This document shows positions 53,601-61,912 of a stretch of DNA of 64,000 bases, piece by piece (position 1 is the stretch's first letter; each line of letters opens with the position of its first letter). The notes under the pieces are model-generated. The model had not been told where the DNA came from, did not search any database, and saw only the letters and a list, made by a program, of their open reading frames with translations. Position numbers and translations under genes: made by a program. The stretch is from Mycobacterium sp. (GTDB taxonomy: Bacteria; Actinomycetota; Actinomycetes; Mycobacteriales; Mycobacteriaceae). The stretch covers positions 18,526-82,525 of the forward strand of contig JACPVR010000032.1 in NCBI GenBank assembly GCA_016197405.1. Direction: 5' to 3'.

Positions 53601-55078
53601 AGGCCCGTTTCCGTGGTCGCAGGGTCAGCTCCGGTGCTACCGGTATCGGTAAACGATGCCGGTACCGAACGCGGTGGTGGGTCGCCGCCGGCCAGTGCCA
53701 GCACTTCGTCGAAACCAGCACGCAGGCACTGCGCGAAGAGCACCTCGTCGGTGATGGATGCCCTGTCGTAGCGGGCGGTGACGGTGCAGTAGCCGCTGCG
53801 CGATACCAGCACCACCATCATGGCAACGCCCGGCAACGGCCCAAGGCCGTACTGCCGTAACACTTTCGCCCCCGATATGAAGGTGTCGGCCTGGAAAACC
53901 GGCACATTGCTGGCCTGCACGTCGGAGACCACCACCGAACCCGTCATCGCCTCCAGCGCGGCATCGGGCAGGAAAGACAGGATCGGGGCGAGCGAACCGA
54001 GGATGTCGATGGCGGCCTCGTCGCGACGCGCCGTCATCTGCGAACGGATCTTGCGGATCCGCGTCGCCGGGTCCGCGGTGCCTATCGGCGCCGCCAGGTT
54101 CACCCCGGCGAAACGGTTACCACCGGCCGGGTCGGAATCGGCGCGCAGGTTGACCGGTACGGCCATCGGCAGCGTCGCGATGGGCACCCCGAGCGCTTCG
54201 TGATAGCGGCGCAGCGCCCCACACAACCCGGCCAGGTAGGCGTCGTTGATGGACCCGCTGGCAGCCTTGGCGGCTTTGTGCAGGTCGGTGAGTTTGATAT
54301 CGATGGCCTCGCTGCGGCTGGCCAGGCTACGCATGCTCAGCAGCGGCGACGGTTCGGCGGCCTGGCGGACCACCCGGGCACCGGAGGTGGCGTAGTCGAC
54401 AACGCCGGTCAATGCCGATCCGGGCGCGCTGACCACCCGCCCGACCAGTCCGACGGCGTTGTTCAAGGCTCCACGCACCCCGCCGGCGATGGCGCCGGGC
54501 AATGCGTTCAGACCCAGGCGCATCAGATCGTTGGACGACAGCGTCTCCGGTATCGGCAACGGCGGGGCGGGCTGCTGCTCCGGATCGCGTTCCAGGTCAT
54601 AGATTTCGGCGAACATCTCGACGCCACCGACCCCGTCGGTGACGGCATGGCTCAGGTGCAGCAATTGAGCGGCCCGCCCGTCGGCGAGACCTTCGATGAG
54701 CGTCGCGCTCCACAGCGGGCGGGAGATGTCGAGCGGTGACTGCAGCATCACTTCGGCCAGGTCGAACACATCGCGCATGGTTCCCGGTTCGGGCACCCGT
54801 ACCCGCCGCACGTGGAAATCCAGGTTGAAGTCCGGGTCGACCACCCAGCGCGGCGCGGCGGTCGGCAGTGTCGGCATGACGACCTTCTGCCGCAGCCGCC
54901 GGATCTTGCGCGAGGCGTACTCGTAGTTGGTGCGATAGCGCTCCCAGTCCGGGGTCGCGTCCAACAGTTCCAGCGCCATGATTCCCGAACGGGTTCGCGG
55001 GTTCGCCTCGCCGCGATGCAGCAACTGGTCGACCGCCCCCAACTCGTCAGGCAGCCGGGTACCGGTTTCGCTGGTCAC
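53597..55078 (-). CDS. WS/DGAT family wax ester synthase / diacylglycerol acyltransferase
   Basis: 493 residues (Rv2484c equivalent). Family layout: N-terminal MALELLDATPDWERY region, the acyltransferase motif in LLHLSHAVTDGVGGVEMF (HHxxxDG appears as SHAVTDG, so the first His is Ser while the catalytic second His and Asp-Gly remain), then VPVNLRADSDPAGGNRFAGVNLAAPIG and the C-terminal SDVQASNVPVFQ (conserved ND/SDVxGP-type segment) and GLGPLPGVAMMVVLVSRSGYCTVTARYD. It should esterify diacylglycerol or long-chain alcohols with acyl-CoA, making storage lipid next to the phospholipid acyltransferases of the same operon. Probably the first gene of WS/DGAT-plsC-plsB2. Confidence 0.93.
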   Translation of the reverse strand: MTSETGTRLPDELGAVDQLLHRGEANPRTRSGIMALELLDATPDWERYRTNYEYASRKIRRLRQKVVMPTLPTAAPRWVVDPDFNLDFHVRRVRVPEPGTMRDVFDLAEVMLQSPLDISRPLWSATLIEGLADGRAAQLLHLSHAVTDGVGGVEMFAEIYDLERDPEQQPAPPLPIPETLSSNDLMRLGLNALPGAIAGGVRGALNNAVGLVGRVVSAPGSALTGVVDYATSGARVVRQAAEPSPLLSMRSLASRSEAIDIKLTDLHKAAKAASGSINDAYLAGLCGALRRYHEALGVPIATLPMAVPVNLRADSDPAGGNRFAGVNLAAPIGTADPATRIRKIRSQMTARRDEAAIDILGSLAPILSFLPDAALEAMTGSVVVSDVQASNVPVFQADTFISGAKVLRQYGLGPLPGVAMMVVLVSRSGYCTVTARYDRASITDEVLFAQCLRAGFDEVLALAGGDPPPRSVPASFTDTGSTGADPATTETGL

Positions 55079-55243
55079 TCAACCTCCCGTGCGGATCTTT
55101 TGCGAGCACCACGCTAGTCCGACGGGAGCGAGCACGGCAGCTGATTGTCCGGATCGCGTGGCGTCAGATCACGGGGAAATCGCCTGCTCACCAAAGCGTA
55201 TGGCATGCCGGGGAATTGACAGGTGTGGAAGGTTCGTCCGTTA

Positions 55244-56491
55244 TCAGACCGCGGCTGTGGCGCGCCGCCCCAGCCGCTCACCGGCCAGTTGATGGCGGCC
55301 GTAGGTGATGCCGAGGAAGTCGGCGACCGCGTCGGCCGCCAGTTGCGATCGCACGGTCGCCAGGGTGTCGAATGCGTGGTGGGCGTTGGGCAGTTCGGCG
55401 TAGGAAACGGTGTCGGCGCCGCTGGCACGCAGGGCCTCGACGAACACCTGTGCCTGAACCCGCGGGATGACGGCGTCGTTGCGTCCGTGCAGCACGAAGA
55501 ACGGCGGCGCGTCGGCGCTCACGTGCGATATCGGCGAGGCCGCCGCGAACAGCGACGGGTCCTTGTCCAGCGAGGTGCGCATCAGGAATCGTTCCAGGAA
55601 CGGCAGCATCAGCGGGTGCATCCGCGCGGGATCGGTCAGGTCGTAGGCACCGTAGTAGGGCACGGCGGCGGCCACCGAGGTGTCGGCGTCCTCGAACCCG
55701 GGCTGCAGCTGTGGGTCGTTGGCCGTCAGCGCCGCCAGGGCTCCGACGTGGGCGCCGGCGGACCCGCCGGTGATGGCGATGAAGTCCGGATCTCCGCCGT
55801 AGTCGGCGATGTTCTCGCGGATCCAGGCGATGGCGCGCTTGATGTCGACGACGTGCGCCGGCCACGGGCTCGACGGGACGCGGCTGTAGTTGATCCGCAC
55901 GCAGATCCAGCCGAGTGCGGTCATCCGGCTCAACAGGGGCACCCCCTGACCGCGTTTATCGCTGATCGCCCAGGCCCCTCCGGGGACCTGCAGCAAAACC
56001 GGCGCACGATGCTCGGGTGTCACGCCGGGCAGCCGCCAGATGTCCAGTAGGTGGTCGCGTCCGCGCGGTCCGTACGGGATGTCGGTCGTCGTCGCGGAGA
56101 ACCGACGGCTGTGTTGGGTGGCCTGCCACAATGCCGCGACGCTGTGCCTGCGGCCCGGTAGGTCGTCGACCGGGTGGTGAACCTGCTCGGCGTAATCATC
56201 GCCGAATGTCTCGGTGAGCGATTCGCGCAGCACCCGATCGGCCCGTTGAGCCGCCAAACCGCTGGTCAGATGGTTGACCGGCGGGGCGTTGACGGCGGTG
56301 AGCGCGTGACCCGCGAGCACGTGCAGCGGGAACTCGGTGGTGGCCCAGCCGGCGAGCCAGCCGATCAGCGACGGGCACCCGCGCAGCAGGATGGAGGCGG
56401 CGCGCAGCGTTTCCTGCGGATCGGTGGCCATGCGCCAGGCATGCTCGCCGGCCCACGCACAACGCGCGGTCACGCTCATCCCTGTGCTCAT
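55244..56491 (-). CDS. lipQ: Alpha/beta hydrolase, esterase/lipase family (LipQ-like)
   Basis: 415 residues from the ATG at 56491; an in-frame ATG at 56509 would add six residues (GAGG precedes 56491 at about 10 bases, nothing precedes 56509). Hormone-sensitive-lipase-like carboxylesterase: oxyanion segment VLLQVPGGAWAISDKRGQGVPLLSRM, nucleophile elbow GGSAGAHVGALAAL, Asp in HGRNDAVIPRVQAQVF and His in NAHHAFDTLAT. The oxyanion motif reads PGGAW rather than HGGG. N-terminal hydrophobic region (CPSLIGWLAGWATTEFPLHVLAGHAL) may bind membranes. Substrate probably short or medium acyl esters. It lies next to the acyltransferase cluster, as in M. tuberculosis (Rv2485c). Confidence 0.93.
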   Translation of the reverse strand: MSTGMSVTARCAWAGEHAWRMATDPQETLRAASILLRGCPSLIGWLAGWATTEFPLHVLAGHALTAVNAPPVNHLTSGLAAQRADRVLRESLTETFGDDYAEQVHHPVDDLPGRRHSVAALWQATQHSRRFSATTTDIPYGPRGRDHLLDIWRLPGVTPEHRAPVLLQVPGGAWAISDKRGQGVPLLSRMTALGWICVRINYSRVPSSPWPAHVVDIKRAIAWIRENIADYGGDPDFIAITGGSAGAHVGALAALTANDPQLQPGFEDADTSVAAAVPYYGAYDLTDPARMHPLMLPFLERFLMRTSLDKDPSLFAAASPISHVSADAPPFFVLHGRNDAVIPRVQAQVFVEALRASGADTVSYAELPNAHHAFDTLATVRSQLAADAVADFLGITYGRHQLAGERLGRRATAAV

Positions 56492-56673
56492 TGCTATGCA
56501 ACCTCGCATTTCAGGCGTGGGCAGCGTTGCCCGTCGCGGTCCCAGCGACCGTAAGTCGGCCTATGGTGCACATCACACAGTAGCCAATTTGTGGCCGCGT
56601 CAAAAGCTTCTGTTCTCCGCGCGCCGCGGCTTCGGTGACCTCGCACCGCGTTGGATACACTGACCTGCGCGTT

Positions 56674-56747
56674 GCCTCCGTAGCTCAGTCGGATAGAGCA
56701 AGGGCCTTCTAATCCCTAGGTCGCAGGTTCGATTCCTGCCGGGGGCG
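56674..56747 (+). tRNA. tRNA-Arg (TCT anticodon), attachment site of the element
   Basis: Acceptor GCCTCCG with CGGGGGC (one G-U pair), D-arm TAGCTCAGTCGGATAGAGC, anticodon loop CTTCTAA (anticodon TCT) on an AGGG/CCCT stem, T-arm GCAGGTTCGATTCCTGC, discriminator G. No CCA is encoded. The integrase gene on the other strand ends at 56716 inside this tRNA, so the 3' half of the tRNA is the left attachment site (attL) of the element. Confidence 0.96.
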
Positions 56748-57987
56748 CTGGTCGGAGGGTATTGCTATCCCTCCTGAATAGCGTCAGTCGACGTTCATTC
56801 GTGGTTGATGGCGGACCTGAGATGCCGGTGACGGCCTCGTTGAGCAGTTCAGCCACCTGACCGTGGACCCTGCCGCGGCTCATGTAGCGGTCCTGCGTCA
56901 TCGACACCTTGGCGTGCCCGAGGTGGTCGGCGCCGATGCGAGCGGACAGTCCCGCGTCGTCGATGAGCGTCGCCACCGTCTTGCGGAAGCTGTGCGAGCT
57001 GACGTCCGGGACGCCCAATTCGTCGCGGATTCTGCGCCACTGCCCAGCGAAGTTGTCGGGGTCGCGGGGCATTCCGTTAGTGGACGGGAAGATGACGGAC
57101 TGCTGTCCGAGGTACGGCAGTTTCCGACGTTCGTTGAGGGCGGCGATCGCGAATGTAGGTAGTGGGATCACTCGTCGGCCCGCTGCGGTCTTAGTCTCGT
57201 CGACCCGGACTAGGCCCTTGGCCCTCTCTTGGATGACCTTGCCGGTGACCGAGATCGTCCCGGCGCCTGCGTCGAAGTCGGTCCACTGAAGCGCCAGCAG
57301 TTCGGAGTGGCGGAAACCGGTGGCGATCAAGAGGGTGATCGGGTCGGTCAGGTCGCGTTGACGGCACGTCTCGGAGGCGCTCAGCTTGGTCAGCAGGTCG
57401 CGCAGTTGGTCCGCGGTGAGCTCCTGGGCACCCTTGGGCTGTTCCTTGGACTTGATCGCTTGGACGTCGCGCACGGGGTTGGCACCAAGGACGTTGTTGA
57501 GGATTGCCAGTTGGAGCGCTCCGCGCAGCAGGGTCCTCGATTGGCGAGCCATGACGGCCCCGTGAGCGGTACGCATCGACCGCAGGGCCGCGTCCAGTCT
57601 GGCGGCCGACGCCTCCCCCACTTTTACGCCTGCCATGAACTTGGACAGCTTCGTCGCGGTGTAGCGGTAGGTGTCGAGGGTGCGGGGCGAGCGACCGTCT
57701 TCGGTTAGCTGTTCGATGTGTTGGTCCACCAACGTCATAACCAACGTTTCGAGGGTGATCGAGTCCGGCCCCGAGGGTGGCCGACGGTCAGCGAGAGCTT
57801 CAATCAACGCATCGGCGGCGAGCTTGCCGTACTTGTCATACTCATCGGGCGGTCCAAGCCGTTGAACCTTGCGCGTGACGCCGTCGGTGTCACGAAAGCG
57901 GCACTGCGCCAACCAAATCCCACCGCCAAGATGCTTGCGGGTGATGTTGCCGTGCTGGCCGATCCGCAACGATGGCCGGCCCGCCAC
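56716..57987 (-). CDS. Phage-type tyrosine integrase reading into tRNA-Arg
   Basis: 423 residues from a GTG at 57987 (GGAG 6 bases upstream). N-terminal Arm-type domain (GGGIWLAQCRFRDTDGVTRKVQRLG), SAM-like core-binding domain (about 80-175), and catalytic domain with R226 (ATGFRHSELLALQW), H332/R335 (SHSFRK), H358 (DHLGH) and Y368 (MTQDRYMSRG). It recombines the element into the 3' end of tRNA-Arg. The last ten or so codons (ending PAGIEPAT) are copied from tRNA sequence, as common in elements whose int lies next to attL. An excisionase-like gene is 73 bases upstream. All catalytic residues are present, so it may be active. Confidence 0.95.
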   Translation of the reverse strand: MAGRPSLRIGQHGNITRKHLGGGIWLAQCRFRDTDGVTRKVQRLGPPDEYDKYGKLAADALIEALADRRPPSGPDSITLETLVMTLVDQHIEQLTEDGRSPRTLDTYRYTATKLSKFMAGVKVGEASAARLDAALRSMRTAHGAVMARQSRTLLRGALQLAILNNVLGANPVRDVQAIKSKEQPKGAQELTADQLRDLLTKLSASETCRQRDLTDPITLLIATGFRHSELLALQWTDFDAGAGTISVTGKVIQERAKGLVRVDETKTAAGRRVIPLPTFAIAALNERRKLPYLGQQSVIFPSTNGMPRDPDNFAGQWRRIRDELGVPDVSSHSFRKTVATLIDDAGLSARIGADHLGHAKVSMTQDRYMSRGRVHGQVAELLNEAVTGISGPPSTTNERRLTLFRRDSNTLRPAPPAGIEPAT

Positions 57988-58060
57988 GGGTTACTCCGGT
58001 CCTCGCGAGCGTTGCGGCGACCGCTTGAACTTCAAAACCGCGATCATCGACCCATGATAC

Positions 58061-58267
58061 TCAGGCCGAGTCGCGCTTGCCCTCGGCGAATTGCTTTCTT
58101 TCCCAGTCAATTACGTCGCTGAGCAGGTATCGGACGTGGCGCCCGAACTTGGCATACCGCGGACCAGTCCCCTTCGACGCCCACTCGGCTGGGGTCTTGA
58201 CTGGCAATCCGTACCGATCGGCGAGGTCTTGGCGGGTAAGCCACTTGTCGTCGGGGTTCTCATCCAT
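58061..58267 (-). CDS. Helix-turn-helix excisionase-like protein
   Basis: 68 residues from the ATG at 58267 (AGGAAG about 8 bases upstream); the longer open frame upstream is not protein-like. The sequence DDKWLTRQDLADRYGLPVKTPAEWASKGTGPRYAKFGRHVRYLLSDVIDWERKQ is a winged helix of the MerR/AlpA/Xis type (HTH_17). Next to the integrase it is expected to bend attachment-site DNA for excision or to act as a small regulator. It is transcribed toward int, probably in one operon. Confidence 0.85.
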   Translation of the reverse strand: MDENPDDKWLTRQDLADRYGLPVKTPAEWASKGTGPRYAKFGRHVRYLLSDVIDWERKQFAEGKRDSA

Positions 58268-58821
58268 GGCGGTCACTTCCTTCTCGATCCACCCCAGGTC
58301 GGGTAATTCAACTGTAAGTCGGCGCAGAGGCGTTATCTGCGGCGATTTTCCGTGGGAATTGGACTCAGCGCACTCGCCGTCCGCGAGGCGGCAGGCGCAC
58401 TCGAGTGGTTTCAAATCTGCCGTTCTTATCGCTTCCGACCGCTTCTTATTTGGGCTCAACCCGCACATCTGGAGCCATGCTGCTGGCCCAATCACAACTA
58501 GCGCGGGGTGGCCAGGGTGGCTTATTTCCGCAGGATTTGTATTGCCGTGTATTCCCAAATCCTGCCCCCGTCCGCACATACTTCGGCCGTAATCGACGTC
58601 TAGAAACCAGACCCGCGGATTAAGAGGTAGTGCCTTTGCCGGGACTTTCCGCGTACCTGAACCGCTCGCCAACGCTCTCCCGGACTGTAAATCCGTCGGG
58701 CCGCGGGCCGCGGGCCGTGCAGTACATCTTGGGACACCAACGAACCGGTGTCCGACACGCGCCAGAGGAGATGCCGACCGACACGCCGGGAGGTGTCGGA
58801 GGCTCGCGCCACAATCGGTTC
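58268..58821. other. Control region between excisionase and the 519-residue gene
   Basis: 554 bases separate divergent genes. The first 350 bases contain no gene I can support. A GC-rich direct repeat (CCGCGGG, 58700-58716) and an inverted-repeat cluster (58732-58799) precede the 58822 gene, so the promoters of both directions are probably here. A tRNA-Tyr-like anticodon arm near 58679 was considered and rejected. Confidence 0.5.
58732..58799. promoter_or_regulatory. Cluster of GACAC/GTGTC inverted repeats
   Basis: Inverted repeat 1: GGACACC (58732-58738), 8 bases, GGTGTCC (58747-58753), and its right arm also forms GTGTC-C-GACAC with 58748-58758. Inverted repeat 2: CCGACAC (58778-58784), 8 bases, GTGTCGG (58793-58799). 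All lie 20-90 bases before the ATG at 58822. They look like binding sites of a dimeric repressor; no candidate regulator apart from the excisionase-like protein is visible. Confidence 0.6.
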
Positions 58822-60381
58822 ATGGCCACGAACAACGCCACTGCCCAGACGCCTCTAGTCATCCCCTCGGACGGCCCCCATTCAAAGTTCCTCCGCTACG
58901 CGCGCGCCGTGGCCAAGGAGCACCCGCAGCTATTCCCGGTCACCCCCGCGAACAGGCCTCTTGTGGTAGGGCTGGATCTAGCCACCCTAGGCCCGCAGCC
59001 CACCGACTACCCAGACCTGGTGCATGTCCTGCGCCGCGATGTGGTTACGCCCACGCTGCTGATGTTCTGCGACGACGATGCCGGTCTGGCCGAGGCATGG
59101 ATGCAAGCGTGCGAGGTCGAGGAGCACTACGTCATCGACCTCACCGACCGGGCGAGTGCGGGCCGGTTCATGGACGCGATCGAATTTGGCGTCTCTAAGA
59201 TGCGCGGCGAGGAGCGACGAGGTTATCGCAAGTGCCGCACCTTCGACATCTACTCCGAGATCGACGCCCATGACGCGCCGACGACCGACCTGACGGTCGA
59301 GGACCGGGTGCGCGCGGCCGTGCTCGCCGCCACCGGCTTCGGGCTGGGGACCGACGTCATCGTGTCGCTCGCCCCATCCGTGGGGCGAGCCGACGTAGGG
59401 GACAACGACATCGTCACCACGGTGACGCCCGATGACCTTCACCCGGTGTTCGGCCACTACTTGCGGATGACCGGAAACCGAACCGTTGCTGAATATCGTT
59501 ACAGCGCAACCTTTGGCAATGTCACCGAGAAGATCGAACCACCGTCACTCACCAAGGTCTACGACATAGGACTGTCCAGCCTGCTCTCGTGGTTCGACGC
59601 CTTCCGCATGGTCACCGGCGGGCTCATCGGCGACGCCCAAGCGCTCGCCGAGATCGACACCATACAAATACGCATCCGACGGGCAGCTCGGGCGCTCGAT
59701 GAGGTAATCGCGGCACTGAGCCGAACCAACGGACGCGACGCCGCGCCATCGACGGACACTATCGAGTTCGTCAGCGAAGCATTCGACCGCGAGTTGCTCT
59801 ACCTGATGGCGGTGTTCGACGGGTACGGGCGCGCCTTCGTGCGCTGGCTCGACCCGACCACGGGCAGGGATGTCCGCAAGTCGCTGCACTCGTCCAAGAC
59901 GCTCGATGACTACGTGGACACCAACTATCCCGGCGCACTGCAGCTCACCCGGCTGCATGAGTTGCAGCGGTTCGCCTTCACGTGCTCCCAGCTGCGCAAC
60001 CGCATCCACGATGCCGTCCTGCCCACCGGGTCGTTCACCAACCGGACCTACGGCAACAGCCAGACGATCGCGATCGACCTCGGTCAGACCGACGTCGAAC
60101 TTACCCAGGAGCTGGTCGACCGTCTTGGGGTCTGGCAAGGCCAGTCACCGACCATCTTTGGTCAGCCGACAACCGTAGCGGAGATCGCCACCGCCGCCGT
60201 CGAGCTGTTCTCCGCCAGCCTGGAGTACGTCGACCTGTTCACATACCTGATCATGTGCAACAAACCGGTCGACGCCCCCAACGCCGCCAAGCTGCTCGGC
60301 AGTGTCAACGACACGGGTTTCAGACCGCCCGAACCGCATCCGACCGAAGCGCTCTACCGCCAGCTGTTCCGCTGGGACTGA
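58822..60381 (+). CDS. Protein of unknown function in the integrative element
   Basis: 519 residues from the ATG at 58822 (MATNNATAQTPLVIPSDGPHSKF); an ATG at 58771 lies inside the inverted repeats and is less likely. I do not recognise a family. N-terminal about 230 residues look alpha/beta (ANRPLVVGLDLATLGPQPTDYP, PTLLMFCDDDAGLAEAWMQACEVEEHYVIDL); the rest is mostly helical (IGLSSLLSWFDAFRMVTGG, IDTIQIRIRRAARALDEVIAALS, LQRFAFTCSQLRNRIHDAVLP) and ends PTEALYRQLFRWD. No membrane segment, nuclease or Walker motif. It lies between integrase and the SEFIR gene and has its own likely operators. A defence or element-maintenance role is possible but not shown. Confidence 0.75.
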   Translation: MATNNATAQTPLVIPSDGPHSKFLRYARAVAKEHPQLFPVTPANRPLVVGLDLATLGPQPTDYPDLVHVLRRDVVTPTLLMFCDDDAGLAEAWMQACEVEEHYVIDLTDRASAGRFMDAIEFGVSKMRGEERRGYRKCRTFDIYSEIDAHDAPTTDLTVEDRVRAAVLAATGFGLGTDVIVSLAPSVGRADVGDNDIVTTVTPDDLHPVFGHYLRMTGNRTVAEYRYSATFGNVTEKIEPPSLTKVYDIGLSSLLSWFDAFRMVTGGLIGDAQALAEIDTIQIRIRRAARALDEVIAALSRTNGRDAAPSTDTIEFVSEAFDRELLYLMAVFDGYGRAFVRWLDPTTGRDVRKSLHSSKTLDDYVDTNYPGALQLTRLHELQRFAFTCSQLRNRIHDAVLPTGSFTNRTYGNSQTIAIDLGQTDVELTQELVDRLGVWQGQSPTIFGQPTTVAEIATAAVELFSASLEYVDLFTYLIMCNKPVDAPNAAKLLGSVNDTGFRPPEPHPTEALYRQLFRWD

Positions 60382-60725
60382 GTGCCGGAATGCCTATCCA
60401 GCCACGCGGGGTGAAGGTCGGCCACCCACCGTCGCAGCTCTCGCAGCCGTAGCTGCCGTTAAGCGGCTAGGTGGTCACCTCGATCGCGTGCGGTCTCCTA
60501 GGTTCGGCGTAGCGCGCCTTGACCACTCGTGGTAGGTCTCGTGTGGGCGGCGAAGCCCTCGACCGCGATCTCCGAAGTCGCAGCATGGCTCGGCCACGAC
60601 CCAAGGTGCTGCTGTCGATTTACGCAGACGCCAAGGCCGAAGACTGCGGCCGGCGAGCGCATCGCTATTCGGGCAAGGCGACAAGCGGAGTGCTAGGCGG
60701 GCGTGTCGCTGCCAGGTTGCAGAAT
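60382..60725. other. Intergenic region before the SEFIR gene
   Basis: 344 bases. The SEFIR frame remains open back to 60519, but that extension (Arg-rich, no SD) is not protein-like. I see no RNA gene, no strong terminator and no clear promoter. Confidence 0.4.
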
Positions 60726-61715
60726 ATGAGTGTGCCCAGTCCACCACGTGTCTTTATGTCCTATTCGCACGACGATGACGAGCACAGGGATTGGGTGCTG
60801 CAACTCGCATATAGATTGCGCGGGAACGGGGTTGACGTCTGCCTCGATCGTTGGGACGTCGCCCTGGGTGGCAACCTGACGCACTTCATGGAACGCGCCG
60901 CCGATGACGCGTACCGCGTGATCGCCGTCGTATCTGAGACGTATAGCAGGAAGTGCAATGACCGTAGTGGCGGGGCAGGGGTCGAAGCGCAGATGCTGTC
61001 AGCCCGGCTCTACGCCCAATTGGATTCCGACGCCGTCATACCCCTCATCAGGAACAACCCCGACGCGGAGTTGCCTGCTTTTCTTAGTGGACGGCTCTGG
61101 CAAGACTTCCGTGATGCCGCCACGCATGAGGCCGCGTATGAGCGGCTCCTACGCGTCATCCACGGCGTGGCTGTCGATGCCGCTCCGCCGATCGGGCCGA
61201 ATCCGTTCGAGGGCCGTACCGAAATCGAGGCACGTCTCGCCATCAGGAACTCGTCAAGTCGGTGGCACAGCCCCGCGTTTAGCGGCGACGTGGAATTCGT
61301 GTTCTCCCAGAACAGCGGCCACTACAAGATCGGCAGCGAGACGTCGGTGTTCACACTCGACATCGATGCATTTGGACCGGGCGTCCGCGCATACCGGGAT
61401 CCGGGCGACATAGCCAACATCGCCGTCATCAACAGGGTGCAGCAGCGCACCGAACTTTTGACAGATGTATCCCAGTTCGACACCAGCAGCCGCACTGCCC
61501 ACGCTCAGCCTGGCGATGCGCTTGTGCTGCACAACCAGAACGGGTTCTGGGCACTGGTTTACATCGACAAGGTCTATTTGCGTCAAGCGCTGAACCGCGA
61601 ATCGGTCGTCGAGTTCCGGTACGCGATTCAGCCCAATCGAACCGCAGACTTCAGCGACTTTGCCTTCCCAGGCACCGGAGGCGGGGGGACCGACGAGCCA
61701 GCGACAATCCAGTGA
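60726..61715 (+). CDS. SEFIR (TIR-like) domain protein, putative anti-phage effector
   Basis: 329 residues from the ATG at 60726. N-terminal SEFIR domain (about residues 8-150): RVFMSYSHDDDEHRDWVLQLAYRLRGNGVDVCLDRWDVALGGNLTHFMERA, with the conserved DxWD and a Glu (E87, GGAGVEAQM) in the place of the TIR NADase glutamate. Bacterial SEFIR/TIR proteins degrade NAD+ on infection and kill the infected cell. The C-terminal half (about 185-310) is beta-rich: FSGDVEFVFSQNSGHYKIGSETSVF, AYRDPGDIANIAVINRV, PGDALVLHNQNGFWALVYIDKVY; I recall similar tails on other SEFIR/TIR proteins, possibly as sensors. It ends in a Gly-rich tail. It is convergent with a nucleotidyl-cyclase-like gene. Confidence 0.85.
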   Translation: MSVPSPPRVFMSYSHDDDEHRDWVLQLAYRLRGNGVDVCLDRWDVALGGNLTHFMERAADDAYRVIAVVSETYSRKCNDRSGGAGVEAQMLSARLYAQLDSDAVIPLIRNNPDAELPAFLSGRLWQDFRDAATHEAAYERLLRVIHGVAVDAAPPIGPNPFEGRTEIEARLAIRNSSSRWHSPAFSGDVEFVFSQNSGHYKIGSETSVFTLDIDAFGPGVRAYRDPGDIANIAVINRVQQRTELLTDVSQFDTSSRTAHAQPGDALVLHNQNGFWALVYIDKVYLRQALNRESVVEFRYAIQPNRTADFSDFAFPGTGGGGTDEPATIQ

Positions 61716-61912
61716 CGTTCGGCCGGGACTGACTACCCCTTCGGACACTCTTGAGACACTGGCCCCTGACCGGCACCCGACGCGGTTCGCGACGGTCGCT
61801 GATTACCGCCGCTTACCTGCAATGATCTTCACGGGCGCGGAGGGTATCGAAGAGCCGACCGCTGGTGTGTAAACCAGACCCACGAAAAGCTGATGGCTAC
61901 CGAAGTCTGTTC

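Noticed and set aside
58679..58700. Sequence like a tRNA-Tyr anticodon arm (CGGACTGTAAATCCG)
   Set aside because: The surrounding bases give no acceptor stem, D-arm or T-arm; an isolated chance hairpin.
60519..60725. N-terminal extension of the SEFIR protein to 60519
   Set aside because: The extra 69 residues are Arg-rich, unrelated to SEFIR proteins and lack an SD; the domain begins right after the ATG at 60726.
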